Made by a program: the position numbers and the translations under genes | Source of the DNA: Aaosphaeria pasadenensis | Lineage: Eukaryota; Ascomycota; Dothideomycetes; Pleosporales | Reading direction: 5' to 3' | Assembly (NCBI GenBank): GCA_022813625.1 | Contig: JAKLMB010000020.1 | Location: 62,001-126,000 of the forward strand | DNA: 64,000 nucleotides | The notes under the pieces: generated by a model | What the model was told of the DNA's origin: nothing | Databases searched by the model: none | The model's input: only the letters and a program-made list of their open reading frames with translations | Shown here: positions 23,272 to 34,570 of the stretch, piece after piece | Layout of the letters: each line of letters opens with the position of its first letter | How positions within the stretch are numbered: position 1 is the first letter of the stretch

Positions 23272-25267
23272 ATGGTGGAGATCGACAAAGATGTCATCGT
23301 GTCTCCCAATGTTCCGCCGGAAAAGCTCGTCGTAACTTCCTCAAGTCATAGTACTGACAGCGGCAATACTGCAAAGAGAGAGGGAGTAGAGCTGGCACCA
23401 CTTCGTGTTGAAGAACATCGACCTACGTTGTCCTTGTTGTGGCGTCGGAAGGAAAAGGTCGACCCGAATGCTATCGCAACACAGCCGTCTGTATATGATA
23501 ATCCCGAACAGGCAAAATATTTCCAACCACTGCCTAATTATGAGAACATTCATCGGTTTGATCCGAGTGAACGATGGACTTGGGCGGAAGAGAAAGTAAG
23601 TTCACAATTACATTATTGACCAACCTTTCATTGACACTCCCAAGAAAGTTCTGAGCAAGATCGAATGGAGGATCGCAGCTTGGGCAGCTATTGCATTCTT
23701 TGCCCTGGATCTGGACCGCAGTAACATTCAACAAGCGAACACGGATAACTTCCTTGACGATCTTGGACTAAATACGAATGGTACAACTGTTGTCTCTTCT
23801 GAATGATGATTATGAATTAATCGATACAGATTACAACCTTGGAAATACAGTTTCGAAACTTTCCTTTTTACTTGCTGAATTGCCATCTCAGCTCATCAGT
23901 AAGAAGATCGGTCCCGATCGATGGATTCCCGCACAAATGATCCTGTGGAGTATTGTAGCCAGTGCTCAATTCTGGCTCAAGGGACGCAACTCATTTCTCG
24001 CCTGCCGCGCACTGATTGGTCTCCTACAAGGAGGCTTCATCCCAGACGTCATTCTCTACATGGTTAGTGCAAAGTTCTCTGTCGACTTTGTCTCATATCA
24101 TGCTGACGCTATTCAAGTCATACTTCTATAAAAGCACCGAGCTTCCATTCCGCTTGGCCATCTTCTGGATGGCTAATCGCCTCACAGACGTCATTGCTCC
24201 CTTATTGGCATATGGCTTGCTTCGCCTGCGCGGATACCATGGCTACGAGGGCTGGCGTTGGCTTTTCTTGATTGAAGGTATTCTTACTCTCCTCATTGGG
24301 ATATGGTCGGTGTTCATGATGGCACCTTCGCCAACACAGACGAAAGCTTGGTGGAGGCCGAAGGGATGGTAAGCTTCAACCACCGCTTGTGTTTCTCCTC
24401 TCAATGCACTGACACCATCTAGGTTCACGGATCGAGAAGAGAAGATCATGGTGAATCGTATCTTGCGTGACGACCCCAGTAAAGGCGATATGCACAACCG
24501 TCAAGCAATTACACTCAAGCTTTTGTGGAAAAGCTTCTGCGATTTCGATCTCTGGCCAATATACGCAATCGGACTAACGTTCGGAATGCCCGCTGGACCA
24601 CCTGATCAATATCTCACACTGACTCTTCGTCAATTGGGCTTCGACACATTCGATGCCAATCTACTGAGTATACCGGCTCAAGTCGGGACGACGATCAATA
24701 TGCTCACCATGACCTGGATATCGGAACGCATCAACCAGCGAGCTTACCTTGGGATCTTTGTGCAGTTTTGGTTCTTTCCTTGTATTCTTGCTATGGCACT
24801 GGTGCCTGATGATGTATCAAAGTGGTCTAGGTTCGCCATTGTTACCGTTCTTCTCTCTTACCCAACGCCGCATCCAATGCAAGTTGGCTGGTGCAGTAGG
24901 AATTCCAATACGGTCAGGACACGCACCGTTAGTGCCGCACTATACAATATGGCGGTTCAGCTCCAAGCTATTGCATATTCCAACATCTACTTGAATGACG
25001 ATAAACCACTATGTAAGTCCGCATCACTTACAACGCTCTGTTGCTACCTTTGCTCACCTGACAATAGACCGCCGTGGCAACCGCGTGTTGGTAGGCATTT
25101 GCGTCTTGAACATCTTCATCTACATATTCGCGAAAGCCTACTACACTTGGCGCAATAAACAGCGTGACAGGCAGTGGAACGCATTGAATGTTGATGAGAA
25201 GATCAACTACCTGGAAACTACTACCGACGAAGGAAGTAAAAGACTAGACTTCAGATTCGCTCATTAG
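23272..25267 (+). CDS. MFS anion:cation symporter, Dal5 family, possible sulfonate permease
   Basis: Six exons, 23272-23595, 23645-23780, 23830-24062, 24118-24368, 24423-25012 and 25068-25267, give 577 residues. After a ~110-residue hydrophilic N-terminus come the family marks: KIEWRIAAWAAIAFFALDLD, SKIGPDRWIP-like SKKIGPDRWIPAQMILWSIV, CRALIGLLQGGFIPDVILY, and GWRWLFLIEGILTLLIGIW at the middle of the carrier. CSRNSNTVRTRTVSAALYNM in the C-terminal half is typical of the Dal5/Soa1/Vht1-like group. About 12 membrane helices are expected. Divergence from a sulfonate-dioxygenase-like gene suggests import of an organic sulfur compound (yeast Soa1 is a Dal5-family sulfur-compound transporter). The family is firm, the cargo inferred. 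Confidence 0.9.
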
Positions 25268-25832
25268 GACGCCTATCTCTGTTTCCCTATGCGCATACAA
25301 AGACACACGAGGGCGTCTAATGGCAATTAGATACAGTAATATAATGCTTCTGAATGCGAAGTGTACTTCATCCTACCATTCGGGGTATTAACCTATCTGA
25401 AGGGTACGGATCAGTCTTCCTCCTAATCAGTACGACATTGGGTCTTAACCTCCATGCACTCATACTTATAGAAAGACTCCCGGGTGGTGTATTATTCTTT
25501 CATATGCCATGCAGGTCTGAGGTATCACTTTAAAACGGTGAAAATCCCATTCTTGGAGCGTCTGTTAACCGGTCTATAAAGGTTGGAACTTGTAATTAGT
25601 GGATAGAAGTCGCGCCTTCGAAGCAGCCGTACATGTGCAGTCGCAACTAATGTGCTCTCAACGACGCCTCCTTCCTGATGTATTCTCAATTCCTGTCGAA
25701 CCTATTCAACCCATCTCAATTCCATAACACTCGCAATACCAACATCTTGGCCGCCACTCCTTCACTATCAAATAAATTCTATCAAATAACATCACTACAT
25801 TTCTCTGCTGGCATACTCTACTCGCTATCACT
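25268..25832. other. Intergenic, no gene seen
   Basis: It contains the 3' end of the permease gene and, near 25680-25830, a pyrimidine-rich A-poor stretch that is probably the leader of the next gene. Confidence 0.5.
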
Positions 25833-27203
25833 ATGGAACGCATAAGGGAAACGGATCCATCCCCTCCAGAGCACCATCATTCAGACTCTGAACTATCTTT
25901 AGCATTTGAAGACGATCGCTTTTCATCCGATGAGGCCGATTTCGAGTGCTCGGACCCCCGCAAAGACGATGGCTCTAGTGCCGATCATAAACAATTAGGA
26001 TGCAATGTTTCCGCTGCGGCGGTCAACACGGCGGCCAACACTGATGATGATAACGTTCTCCAATGTGGTTCTTCCCAAGAATCATCTAAGCATAACACTC
26101 GTATCCATAGAGAATCCCCGAATAATATTCCTTTTCGCAGAACTCCGGTTTGGAGAAGACAGTTTCCGGCGGCCAACGATACTGTCGCACCCGACACTGC
26201 TCGGCCACATGAACTTTTCTACCAAGGTGTTCCTGGAATTGCTTCTCGTCCGAACAATCTGTTTGAGAGTGCAGAAAATGCGAATTTGCAATTCCAGACT
26301 GGCAGGGGCGACGATGTCCCGTCTAACGGTTCCACAGGGAAATCCGACAGCTGTCCTTCTTCCTCCCAACGCATCCCCTCGCGGCGGGAGCAGGCCCTCT
26401 TTAATCTTCAGAATCTTCAAAACCTTTCTATCATGTCCCATACAAGGCCTCCTGGCACGCAATACCACTTCACATACGCAATGGAAAGGGTTCCGTACCT
26501 CCAGCCAGACTCTGCTCTTTTAGCTCATGGCTTCGATGAGTCGACAAAAGGCATTAGCTCAAAAAGGACTGATAGCACACAGGCCCTAGGCCCTCGGGCA
26601 CCTACGAGACCTACTGGACCTCTGGGACCGCAGCCATTTCGTGGCACAGAAGTGGTTCTGAATAAGAACCCCAAACCCAGGGACCAGTGGGAGAGACGCC
26701 TCATTCCGGACATGATACTTCCAAAGGATTGGAGCAAGTTTGAGAATTGGAAAAGCTTTGTACCGGTCTCTAAAAAGCCGGAGGATGTCTTCCGAGAGAG
26801 GATGGAGGCAATAGGCATTACTGTCAAAGAGCCGCTGAGGACTATTACTGGAAGGCAAACGAACAGTAGTGATGAATGTGCGATAATGAGCGATGGGGAG
26901 AGCGAGGTCCACAGCGGAGACAGTCGGCCTAGTTTGACTGTGAGGACAAATCTAATGCCCGAGGAGATACAGCGAGACGAGGTCTATGATTGGCTACATG
27001 GAATGTGCAAACGTGACGAAACAACATCAAGCGATACAGATGGCAATGATGAGTACGAAGGGGAACTTCATTTCGATTCTATTGGCACGTCTAGAGAGGC
27101 ACCAACTAGAAACGAGCAGCTCCCTCAAAACCAAAACGACGTTGAAGAGACTGGAGACGAAAAAACAGAAAACGGAGACCATGGTTCACGTCACCGAGGT
27201 TGA
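25833..27203 (+). CDS. Orphan protein, largely disordered
   Basis: Intronless, 456 residues, starting at an ATG in good context. I do not recognise it. The composition is rich in Ser, Asp, Glu, Pro and Asn with acidic patches at both ends, which predicts mostly disorder. The most ordered-looking piece is residues ~275-345 (PKPRDQWERRLIPDMILPKDW, then FENWKSFVPVSKKPEDVFRERMEAIGITVKEPL), which may form a short helical domain. A Pro/Gly-rich patch with GPRAPTRPTGPLGPQP precedes it. There is no signal peptide or membrane helix. It is probably a real lineage-restricted gene: the frame is long, and downstream and upstream spacing are normal. No function can be given. Confidence 0.65.
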   Translation: MERIRETDPSPPEHHHSDSELSLAFEDDRFSSDEADFECSDPRKDDGSSADHKQLGCNVSAAAVNTAANTDDDNVLQCGSSQESSKHNTRIHRESPNNIPFRRTPVWRRQFPAANDTVAPDTARPHELFYQGVPGIASRPNNLFESAENANLQFQTGRGDDVPSNGSTGKSDSCPSSSQRIPSRREQALFNLQNLQNLSIMSHTRPPGTQYHFTYAMERVPYLQPDSALLAHGFDESTKGISSKRTDSTQALGPRAPTRPTGPLGPQPFRGTEVVLNKNPKPRDQWERRLIPDMILPKDWSKFENWKSFVPVSKKPEDVFRERMEAIGITVKEPLRTITGRQTNSSDECAIMSDGESEVHSGDSRPSLTVRTNLMPEEIQRDEVYDWLHGMCKRDETTSSDTDGNDEYEGELHFDSIGTSREAPTRNEQLPQNQNDVEETGDEKTENGDHGSRHRG

Positions 27204-27775
27204 CTCGGCCCCACGGGCGACGGATGATTGAACAATTGATTGGGGATGGGCTTTGTCGGCGTGGTTCAGCCAGAGCGCAAAGAGTGCCCGTCGAATGGTC
27301 AAATGGTTGAGCTACTGCGTTTAGTTGTTTGCCATTCCTTACGCGATAGACCAGGAATTGACTCTACCTCTGATGTGTCTGCGTTCGATATTGGGTTCAC
27401 TTCATCTTTGTCTTTATGTACTGTTCTTTCTCACGATAGCCCTGCAAAATCATCACGAATGATACCATGATCTTAATGAACAGGCAACGTATTAATTGAC
27501 AATTAGACTATCATCAATGAAAACAATGCAGTCTAATACTATAATTGAACTTCGTCTTGAATGTTTCCGAGGCCCTCAACATCGCAAAGTGGGCTCACCA
27601 GGAACAATCATCCACATTATAAACCAGAATACGACTCTATTCCACCACACAAGTGCCTATTATGACAGCGCACTGACCTGTTAACGTAATGGCAGATAGT
27701 AATCAGTATCCAAATGAGGGCTAAAAGGGCTGAGAGGGCTAAGAGGGCGAAGAGGAGCACTCAATAACTATGAAT
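27204..27775. other. Convergent intergenic region
   Basis: It lies between the 3' ends of the orphan gene and the repeat-protein gene. A small decamer-like repeat sits at its right edge (see separate entry); otherwise nothing was recognised. Confidence 0.5.
27723..27754. repeat. Short purine-rich direct repeat
   Basis: About three imperfect copies of a 10-nt unit (AGAGGGCTAA-like) lie just downstream of the stop codon of the repeat-protein gene. It is seen directly; the role, if any, is unknown. Confidence 0.6.
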
Positions 27776-30700
27776 CTACTGGTGAGTACCCCAGTAGCCT
27801 TCCTTCTCCCAAGAGTCGCTGAGAGCAGTCTTCTCTTCGCTCCAGAACTCAATGGACTCTTCGTCGGCGGAGCCACCGGCATCTTTGCTTTGCACAAGGT
27901 CCAACTGCCCGCTGGAGACCTCCTTGCCGCCGAAGCTTGGGGCCGACCATTCAGGGCGGGCTTCTTCCGAGGGCTTGGAGTGAGGGTGCTTGAGGCTGGC
28001 GGATGGGGTGCCGGTGCTGGCGGAACCGCTGGGCCTAACACCACCGAACGAAGGGGTAGAGGTTGCAGCAGCGGCAGCAGTAAAAGATGCAAAGAATGCA
28101 GGTGTAGATGAGGCTGCGGCAGACTCCGCAGCAGGTGTAGCAGATGAAGAAGCCTTCAGTTGAGCAAAGTCAAATGTGCTCGAAGGGGCAGCAAATGCGC
28201 TCTCCTCAGCAGTAGACGATGCCGCGGCGAAAAAGTCGGCGAAATCGAATGCCGCAGTGGAGGACGGCGTAGGTGTCGCAGTTCCAGTTGCAGCTTCGAA
28301 CTCTGCAAATTCAAAGGCGGAAGAGGACGAGGCACTTGGAGTGGAACTGCTAGCGGCTACAAACTGAGCGAAATCGAATGCAGAACTTGCTGACGACTCG
28401 GCGGCGGTTGTGGAGGCCTCCTCGAATTGAGCAAAACCGAAGACTGGAGTAGAGGAGGAAGGAGTAGCAGTGGCTGAAGAACTCTCAAAGAATTGATCAA
28501 ACTCGAATGCCGCAGTAGAAGATGGCTCTGTGGCCGTACTAGAAGCAGCCGCAAAGAACTGATCAAATTCAGCTGGGGTAGAGGAAGGCTCTGCGGCAGT
28601 GCTAGAGGCAGCAGCAAAGAACTCGTCAAACTCAGCGGGGGTAGATGATGGTGCAGGAGCACTAGAAGTAGCCTCAAAGGATTGGGCGAATTCGAATACC
28701 GGAGTAGAAGACGCTTCTACAGCAGCGCCTGATGTAACCTCAAAGAACTGAGCAAAATCGAATGCTGGGGTAGAGGATGAAGGTGTAGGAGTGCTGGAAA
28801 TAGCCTTGAAAGTCGGTGTAGTGAGGATATATTGTTTGCTTGAGGACGACTTTGCAGCAGTACTAGCAGCGGCCTCGAAGGATGGAGTGAATTCTGCTGC
28901 TGGGGTGGAAGCGGGCTCTACAGCAGTGCTCGAAACGGCCACGGAAGGCCCAGCAAAATCGAATGCAGGGGCTGAAGAAGTTTCTGCAGGAGTAGAGAAT
29001 GATACTGACAACTCAGCAAGGTCGAATGCAATGCTTGAAGCTTGAACAGTCGCCGAAGGTGTCGCTGTGAGTTCGGCAAAGTCAAATTCCGCGGTTGATG
29101 AAGCTTCTTCGCCAGCATAAGAGAAAGAAGTCTTAGCAGCAGCCGTGATAGAAGCTTCAAATTGGGCGAAGTCAAACGCAGCAGACGATGACGACGACGG
29201 AGTTGCTGAAGCAGACTCAAACTGAGCAAAATCGAATGCTGGGGTGGATGACGATTCCGGAGTGGACAATGCTGACTCAAATTGACCAAACTCAAATGCC
29301 TCAGTTGAGGCAGCAGCAGGCGTTGAAGACGCTGCCTCAAATTGACCAAGGTCAAAGGCCTGGGTTGAGCTAGCAGCGGTCGGAGCCACTTCCGCAACTA
29401 GACCAAACTCAAAGCCCTTGTGGGCAGACGCCTTAATATGAATGGTTTTTGTGACAACATTAGGAGTTGGGACAGCTGGGTGCTGAAGATACTGGCGATG
29501 GGGAAAGACGGCAAAGCTTGCGGACGGAGTCTCACTCAATGTGGCCAGCGAAACCTCTGCTGAAGGTTGGATTGAAGCCTTGCTGTGGACAGGTCGGCGT
29601 TGGAAGCTCCATGAGAAGCTGGAGGGCAACGAGAACCACGCCGAGGCTGTCGTTGATACTGAGGGTGCAGATGAGATAGCTGATGGCGAGTATTGGACCG
29701 GAGCAGACGAGGAACTGTAGTCCGCTAGCGCAACACCCGTAGAAGAAGAGCCAAAGCCCCAGAAACTAGCAGGTGTAGAAGAGGACTCTGCAATGCTTGA
29801 AGCCTCATAAGAAGGCGTCGCAGTCACAAGGACAGTCTTTGTGGATGTACGAGCACTTGGAAGGGGCAAAGGACTCTTCAGATATTTTTTGATCGAGGTG
29901 ACCTTGCTGCTGCTGGTGGACGGTGCAATTGAGCTTACTACAGCCGGTGTAGTTGTAACGAAGACGGTCTCCGTGATCACGCGCTCGGATTGGAACGCTG
30001 GTCTTCCATACGGCTGAGGAGAATGGACACTGTATGCCGCAGCAGCAAGATTCGCAGAGGATGAAGAAGATGGTTGGGCTGATGACTCGACAGCGGCTGT
30101 GACGGCCTTGGTGTAATTTTGATGCGCATATCGTTTGCTGTGCGCTGCGTAACTGCTGTGGTCCTCGCCGTTATCCTTGCTGGTATAGGCGTTCTCAACT
30201 GGATTGTTATTGTCACTGTCAATTACATACTCAACTTTGAGGACTTTAGCATCATCCTCATCCTCATTCTTGTCCTCTCCACTGTCATTGCCATACTCAT
30301 CTTCGGCCTCATCGCCGTTCTCATCAGTTGCAGCCGCATCTTCCTCTATACCTTTGCGATTTTCACCTGGATTGCCGTAGCTTTCTTCCACTTGAGCTTC
30401 TTCGTGCTGCTCTTGGCCAACCCCTGGAACAATGTGGTCCTTGTTACCATTGGCCTCTACTACAGGGGCGACTGGGACTGCTTTGCTTTTGTCCTCCTCG
30501 GCCACATTCTCGCCGTAACCTTGATCAGTTCCTCCGTTCTCAGCACCATAATCTGCGCTGACATCGCCGCGCTTGGCCAATTCAGAGTGCATCTCGCCGT
30601 ACTCGCGCTTGAACATCTTCTCGGCGTAGTCCTCAACAGCCTTGTTGACATTGACGTACTTGCCTATGCGGCGAGCCATGTTACTAAATAGCTATTAGCA

Positions 30701-31326
30701 AAGGTGGATCTTATCAATGTGTCAACATCCAAGGTGAAGGGGTGCACTTACGCTTCACGGTGAGCAAATTTGATGTAGCTCTCGATCTCGCGCTCCAATC
30801 TGCGCTCAGATTGTTCGATTTCGGCCTCGGTGAGGACCTGCGCCATGACCTCTCGAAGGGAGGAAGTTAAAGTGCCATCATTGAGCGCGATACGCTTGCC
30901 AGTGATGGCGAGCGGTTCGATTGGATCGACACCTGGAGCCTCAGCAACAAGACGAGCACCCCACTTATTGGTGTTGCTAGCAACATCATCGGAAGAGCCT
31001 GCAGTGAAGGTGAACTTCAAGCTGCATGAGGTGGTGGTCGGATCGAAAGTCAGCCCAGCACAGCGACTGACGGCAGAGCACGCCTCGGTGCAGCCCTGAA
31101 GAGTGGGCCTGGACAAGGTTTCGACAGGGATATCGAGACCTCCATGGTTCGAGCCGCATTCGATCTGGAAGCGTCGGCCATTGGAGGCAACGAAATCATG
31201 TTGGTGGTGCTGCGGGCAGTGAGGCGAGACGCCACGAGACAGAAGCGGAGCATTTGCCTCCGAGGCTGGCAATGCTGCAGCGAAAGGCAAAAGACCCGGG
31301 AGGCCTAGAAGCACGCTACCACGCAT
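27776..31326 (-). CDS. Secreted apple-like-domain protein with ~20 FDFAQFE-type repeats
   Basis: Two exons, 30752-31326 and 27776-30683, give 1,160 residues. The splice (GTAAGT donor, GCTAAT branch, TTTAG acceptor) fuses two frames that would otherwise look like separate genes. The parts in order are: a signal peptide (MRGSVLLGLPGLLPFAAALP); a six-Cys PAN/apple-like domain at ~35-130 (GCTEACSAVSRCAGLTFD); a charged helical stretch (EIEQSERRLEREIESYIKF); an acidic region rich in Asp/Glu/Asn (~230-330); then a Ser/Ala/Thr/Pro-rich region. Within this last region, from ~650 on, a 20-27-residue unit with a core like AFDFAQFEAASST recurs about 20 times. No C-terminal GPI signal was seen. It is probably a cell-wall or extracellular matrix protein; the repeat core looks aggregation-prone. 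It is not a family I can name. Confidence 0.8.
28150..29420 (-). repeat. Coding minisatellite: FDFAQFE-type units
   Basis: The DNA behind the repeat region of the apple-domain protein consists of degenerate ~60-80-nt units. On the plus strand they are recognisable by recurring words such as GCAAAATCGAATGC, GAACTGATCAAA and CTCAAATTGACCAAA. The units have diverged at the DNA level while the Phe/Asp/Gln pattern is kept, which implies age and selection rather than a recent expansion. Confidence 0.8.
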
Positions 31327-31822
31327 CGTGTTGACTGACTATAGATATGCACGTATTAGCATACATCTCATAGCAAGTGGACAGTCGTTTTCCGCGAGTA
31401 GGATAACAGGAAGCAATTGATGGACACATGGGTAGGAAGGTTGAGTCATATATAGATCGATAGTGGCAAGGGCATACAGCGAACGACTTACAGAGACTAC
31501 TGTTTGGGTGTGATGTTGCGATAGGAGCCAGGTGGAATATGAAAACCAGAAGATCAGGCATACATCTCGAGAACTTATACCAAACAACTATGTGAGAATG
31601 TATGTATGAGCAGCAAACCGGGTGGAACAATGCTGCCGAACTGTTGAGATGGTACTTCGGTGAATAGGTTCAGGTACCGGTGTTCATCCATGGTACCGTA
31701 ATTTGATTCAGGCACAAATATTCCAAAAACGGATCGCTATGCTCCAAATCGTGGGGTTGAGACTAGTCAGATCGGTCCATGACTCTAATTTAAGACAGAA
31801 TGGATCCATTGTATTCGGAATA
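31327..31822. other. Intergenic, repeat-protein promoter
   Basis: It holds the upstream region of the apple-domain gene and the 3' flank of malic enzyme. Nothing else was recognised. Confidence 0.5.
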
Positions 31823-33865
31823 TTAGCGTGGCCTCCTAATGCTACCCGTACGTCTGTGAGAACCAATGCCAGCCTCGCCCTTTGCATGCGCAGATGCCTG
31901 AGACTCATCAATCAGTTTCAGAGGTCGATATTCAGCATCCCACATCTGCTCGCGAATCCATTCCTCGAGTTCTTCATCTCCTTCAGGAATATTCTTCTCT
32001 TGCGCCAGCCCCTCATCTCGTGCCGCCTTGATGACATTCTTCGCAATCTTCACACTGATCTCCCGGACTTCAGTGACATCGGGAAGAAGCCCCGCACCAG
32101 TTTCTTTCACGACCGGGGCTGTTGAGGCAAGCGCCTTGACAGCAGCAACTATCAGCGCCGGTGACATTAGGCGGGTACGACTCAATATGGCACCTAGGCC
32201 AATACCAGGGAATGTAACAGAGTTGTTACATTCAGCTATACCGATTAGCGGAAGTGCACGCAATTCAGTTCCGATGATAGTGATCTCTTACAGATATCAT
32301 ATTCTTTGTTCTGGTATTTGACCGGTGGGAACGGCGACCCTGTAGATACCAGCGCTTTTCCCTCCGTCCAGTCGTACAGATCTTGAGGCTTTGCTTCATG
32401 TAGACGAGTGGGATTAGACAAGGGGAAGATAACCGGCCGATCGACATGCTTCGCCATTTCCTGCACCACCTCCTTGGTGAAAGAGTTCGGAATAGTAGAA
32501 GTACCAATCAAAACGTGAGGCTTTACTTCCTTGATAACTGAGAGTAGATCGTGGTGGTCCTTATCCTGCCATTCGTCATCATTGCGAGCATATGGCACTT
32601 GCGCGGACGTCAAATCATTCTTCCTGGAGTGCAGGAGAAGACCAGGTTTGTCAACACACCTAGAAGTATGTCAGTCCAGGACAAACAATCGTAAACAGCG
32701 TCACGGAAACATCTTACCAGATTTGGAGCGCTGCGTCCTTGCTTGGCTTTCCAGTCTCGTGCTCAATGGCACGTTGCAACTGATCCGCAATGCCCGTTCC
32801 AGCGGTCCCGGATCCAAACATCACGAAACGAGCCTCGTCCCACTTGACACCATTGACATGGAATGCCGCGTATACGGCCGCGAGTGTTACACACCCGGTA
32901 CCCTGGACATCATCATTGAAGCACGCAATCTCCGAAGTGTATTTGTCCAAGATACGCCGGGCATTCTCCAATCCAAAATCCTCAAAGTGCAAATAGGCTT
33001 TCGGGTACCTATCCCGACAAGCGTTGACGAAGGTTTCAATGAAGTCGTCATACTTCTTTCCCCGCACTCGCTTTTGGCGGAGACCCAGGTACAAGTCGTC
33101 ATTTAGAAGTCGTTCGTTGTTAGTACCGGCATCGAGCACAACAGGCAAAGTTCGCGAAGGATGTATACCGGCGCAGAGAGTATATATTACCAATTTGGCA
33201 ATGGATATGAGTATGCCACCTACGCCTTGGTCCCCGGTGCCAAGAATCTGCTCGCCGTCGCTGACTACGATCAAATCAATGTCATTGGGCTCCCCCCATT
33301 GATCCATGTTATCGGGTATGCGGTCTATATCTTCGATGTTGAGGAAACAGCCCTCTGGACGTCGAAACAGACGGGAGTAGTTTTCTATTGCGTCTCCTTC
33401 AGTAGGCGTATAGATGACGGAGAACATCTCTTTCAAGTGGTCCAGAATTAGCTAGTAATGGAGATAAGCTTTTAAATCGCTAAGATAAGACTATACTGAA
33501 ACACCAACCTTGTAGTACAGCACCTCATTCTGCTCTTTCATACTCGTCATGAATGTGTTCTTCGCCAGATCGTTTGGACGGGAGCTGTACTGTTCGTAGG
33601 CGCGCTCTACCTGCTCTTCGAGAGTCTGTACATTTGGAGGGAGCAGTCCATGCAGTCTGAATGTTGTTCGTTCTTCTCTAGTGAAAGCAGACCCTTTGTT
33701 GAAGTATGGGGTCCGTAACAGAGCATTTCCCTACATGTCATCAACGGCATTCTAGGTTAAATAAACGGCATGCCTCACTGTCAGAGTAGTCTCAAGGGGC
33801 CCAGAAGTCGACAGAGGAAGTTTTCCGAACTGGTTGTTTTTCTTATCTATGGTGGGCGAAGACAT
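31823..33865 (-). CDS. MAE1: NAD(P)-dependent malic enzyme
   Basis: Five exons, 33779-33865, 33509-33730, 32718-33451, 32292-32659 and 31823-32235, give 607 residues, close to the usual size. It catalyses oxidative decarboxylation of malate to pyruvate. The marks are VIYTPTEGDAIENYS near residue 117, ILGTGDQGVGGI near 175, the metal/substrate region FEDFGLENARRIL and IACFNDDVQGTG near 280, the nucleotide-binding GSGTAGTG near 315, and TGSPFPPVKY followed across a splice by ECNNSVTFPGIGLGAI. The short N-terminus does not look like a strong mitochondrial presequence, so a cytosolic location is possible. Coenzyme choice cannot be read by eye. The symbol follows the yeast name. Confidence 0.94.
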
Positions 33866-34570
33866 TGTAGGTATTGTCCTGTAGGCGGGGCAACAAGAAA
33901 CGTGATCGTGTTCAAAATGCAGATTATCGCGTTGAAGTGAAAGCCGACACAAGAAACATCAGCTTTAGAAGTGAAAATATATTGCTCGTCCGATCAGAAA
34001 TTCATATGGTCAGCGGAACCTGCTTGACGTGATATCGTGGTGTTACAACTCGCGTTCTATCAGGAGTTGCAGATGGAGAGCGTGACGATGACGTAGCTTG
34101 GCATCCGGGCTGATCCTGCCCATACTACTAGTAGGGAGTTGCATCACCATAATTCTCAACCTACAAACAGAACATGCCTTTTCATCATCCCATACGCAGT
34201 GAATGGAAGATTGCGGAAGAGGACGACAGGATAAGCAACGACGATCAAAAGCTTGAGTAATGTTTTGATGACCTGTTAGTAATGTCCGTGCACACGGCAG
34301 TCATCCGTCTATTCCGCGATCTCGTCACTTTCTCTGTTGGACAAGACGTTGGCACGTAGCTCAAAATACAGGACGGAAGAAGATATACGATATGGCGATA
34401 GAGAATCCGGAAACTATGTAACATTAATATCACTATAGGGATGAGGGAGGGATAACACCCTCAGACCGGGATCCGTAAGCTCAAGGCTACATCAAGAGCA
34501 TAGACTGATAACACCAGAAGATCTCATCAAGACCCAGGTTGGCTCCGACATGTTCCATCCGACTCTTCCC
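33866..34570. other. Intergenic, malic enzyme promoter
   Basis: It contains the promoter of malic enzyme and the 3' flank of the CFEM-like gene. No additional gene is supported. Confidence 0.5.

Noticed and set aside
27776..30683. Repeat protein as a Kex2-processed multi-peptide precursor
   Set aside because: Lys-Arg sites are few and do not fall between the repeat units.
30119..30691. Hydrophobic plus-strand frame that looks like a membrane protein
   Set aside because: It is antisense to the acidic Asp/Glu/Asn-rich coding region of the repeat protein; complements of such codons read as Ile, Val and Leu.
32245..32507. Alternative frames inside malic enzyme as separate genes
   Set aside because: The joined five-exon malic enzyme explains the whole stretch with conserved sequence.
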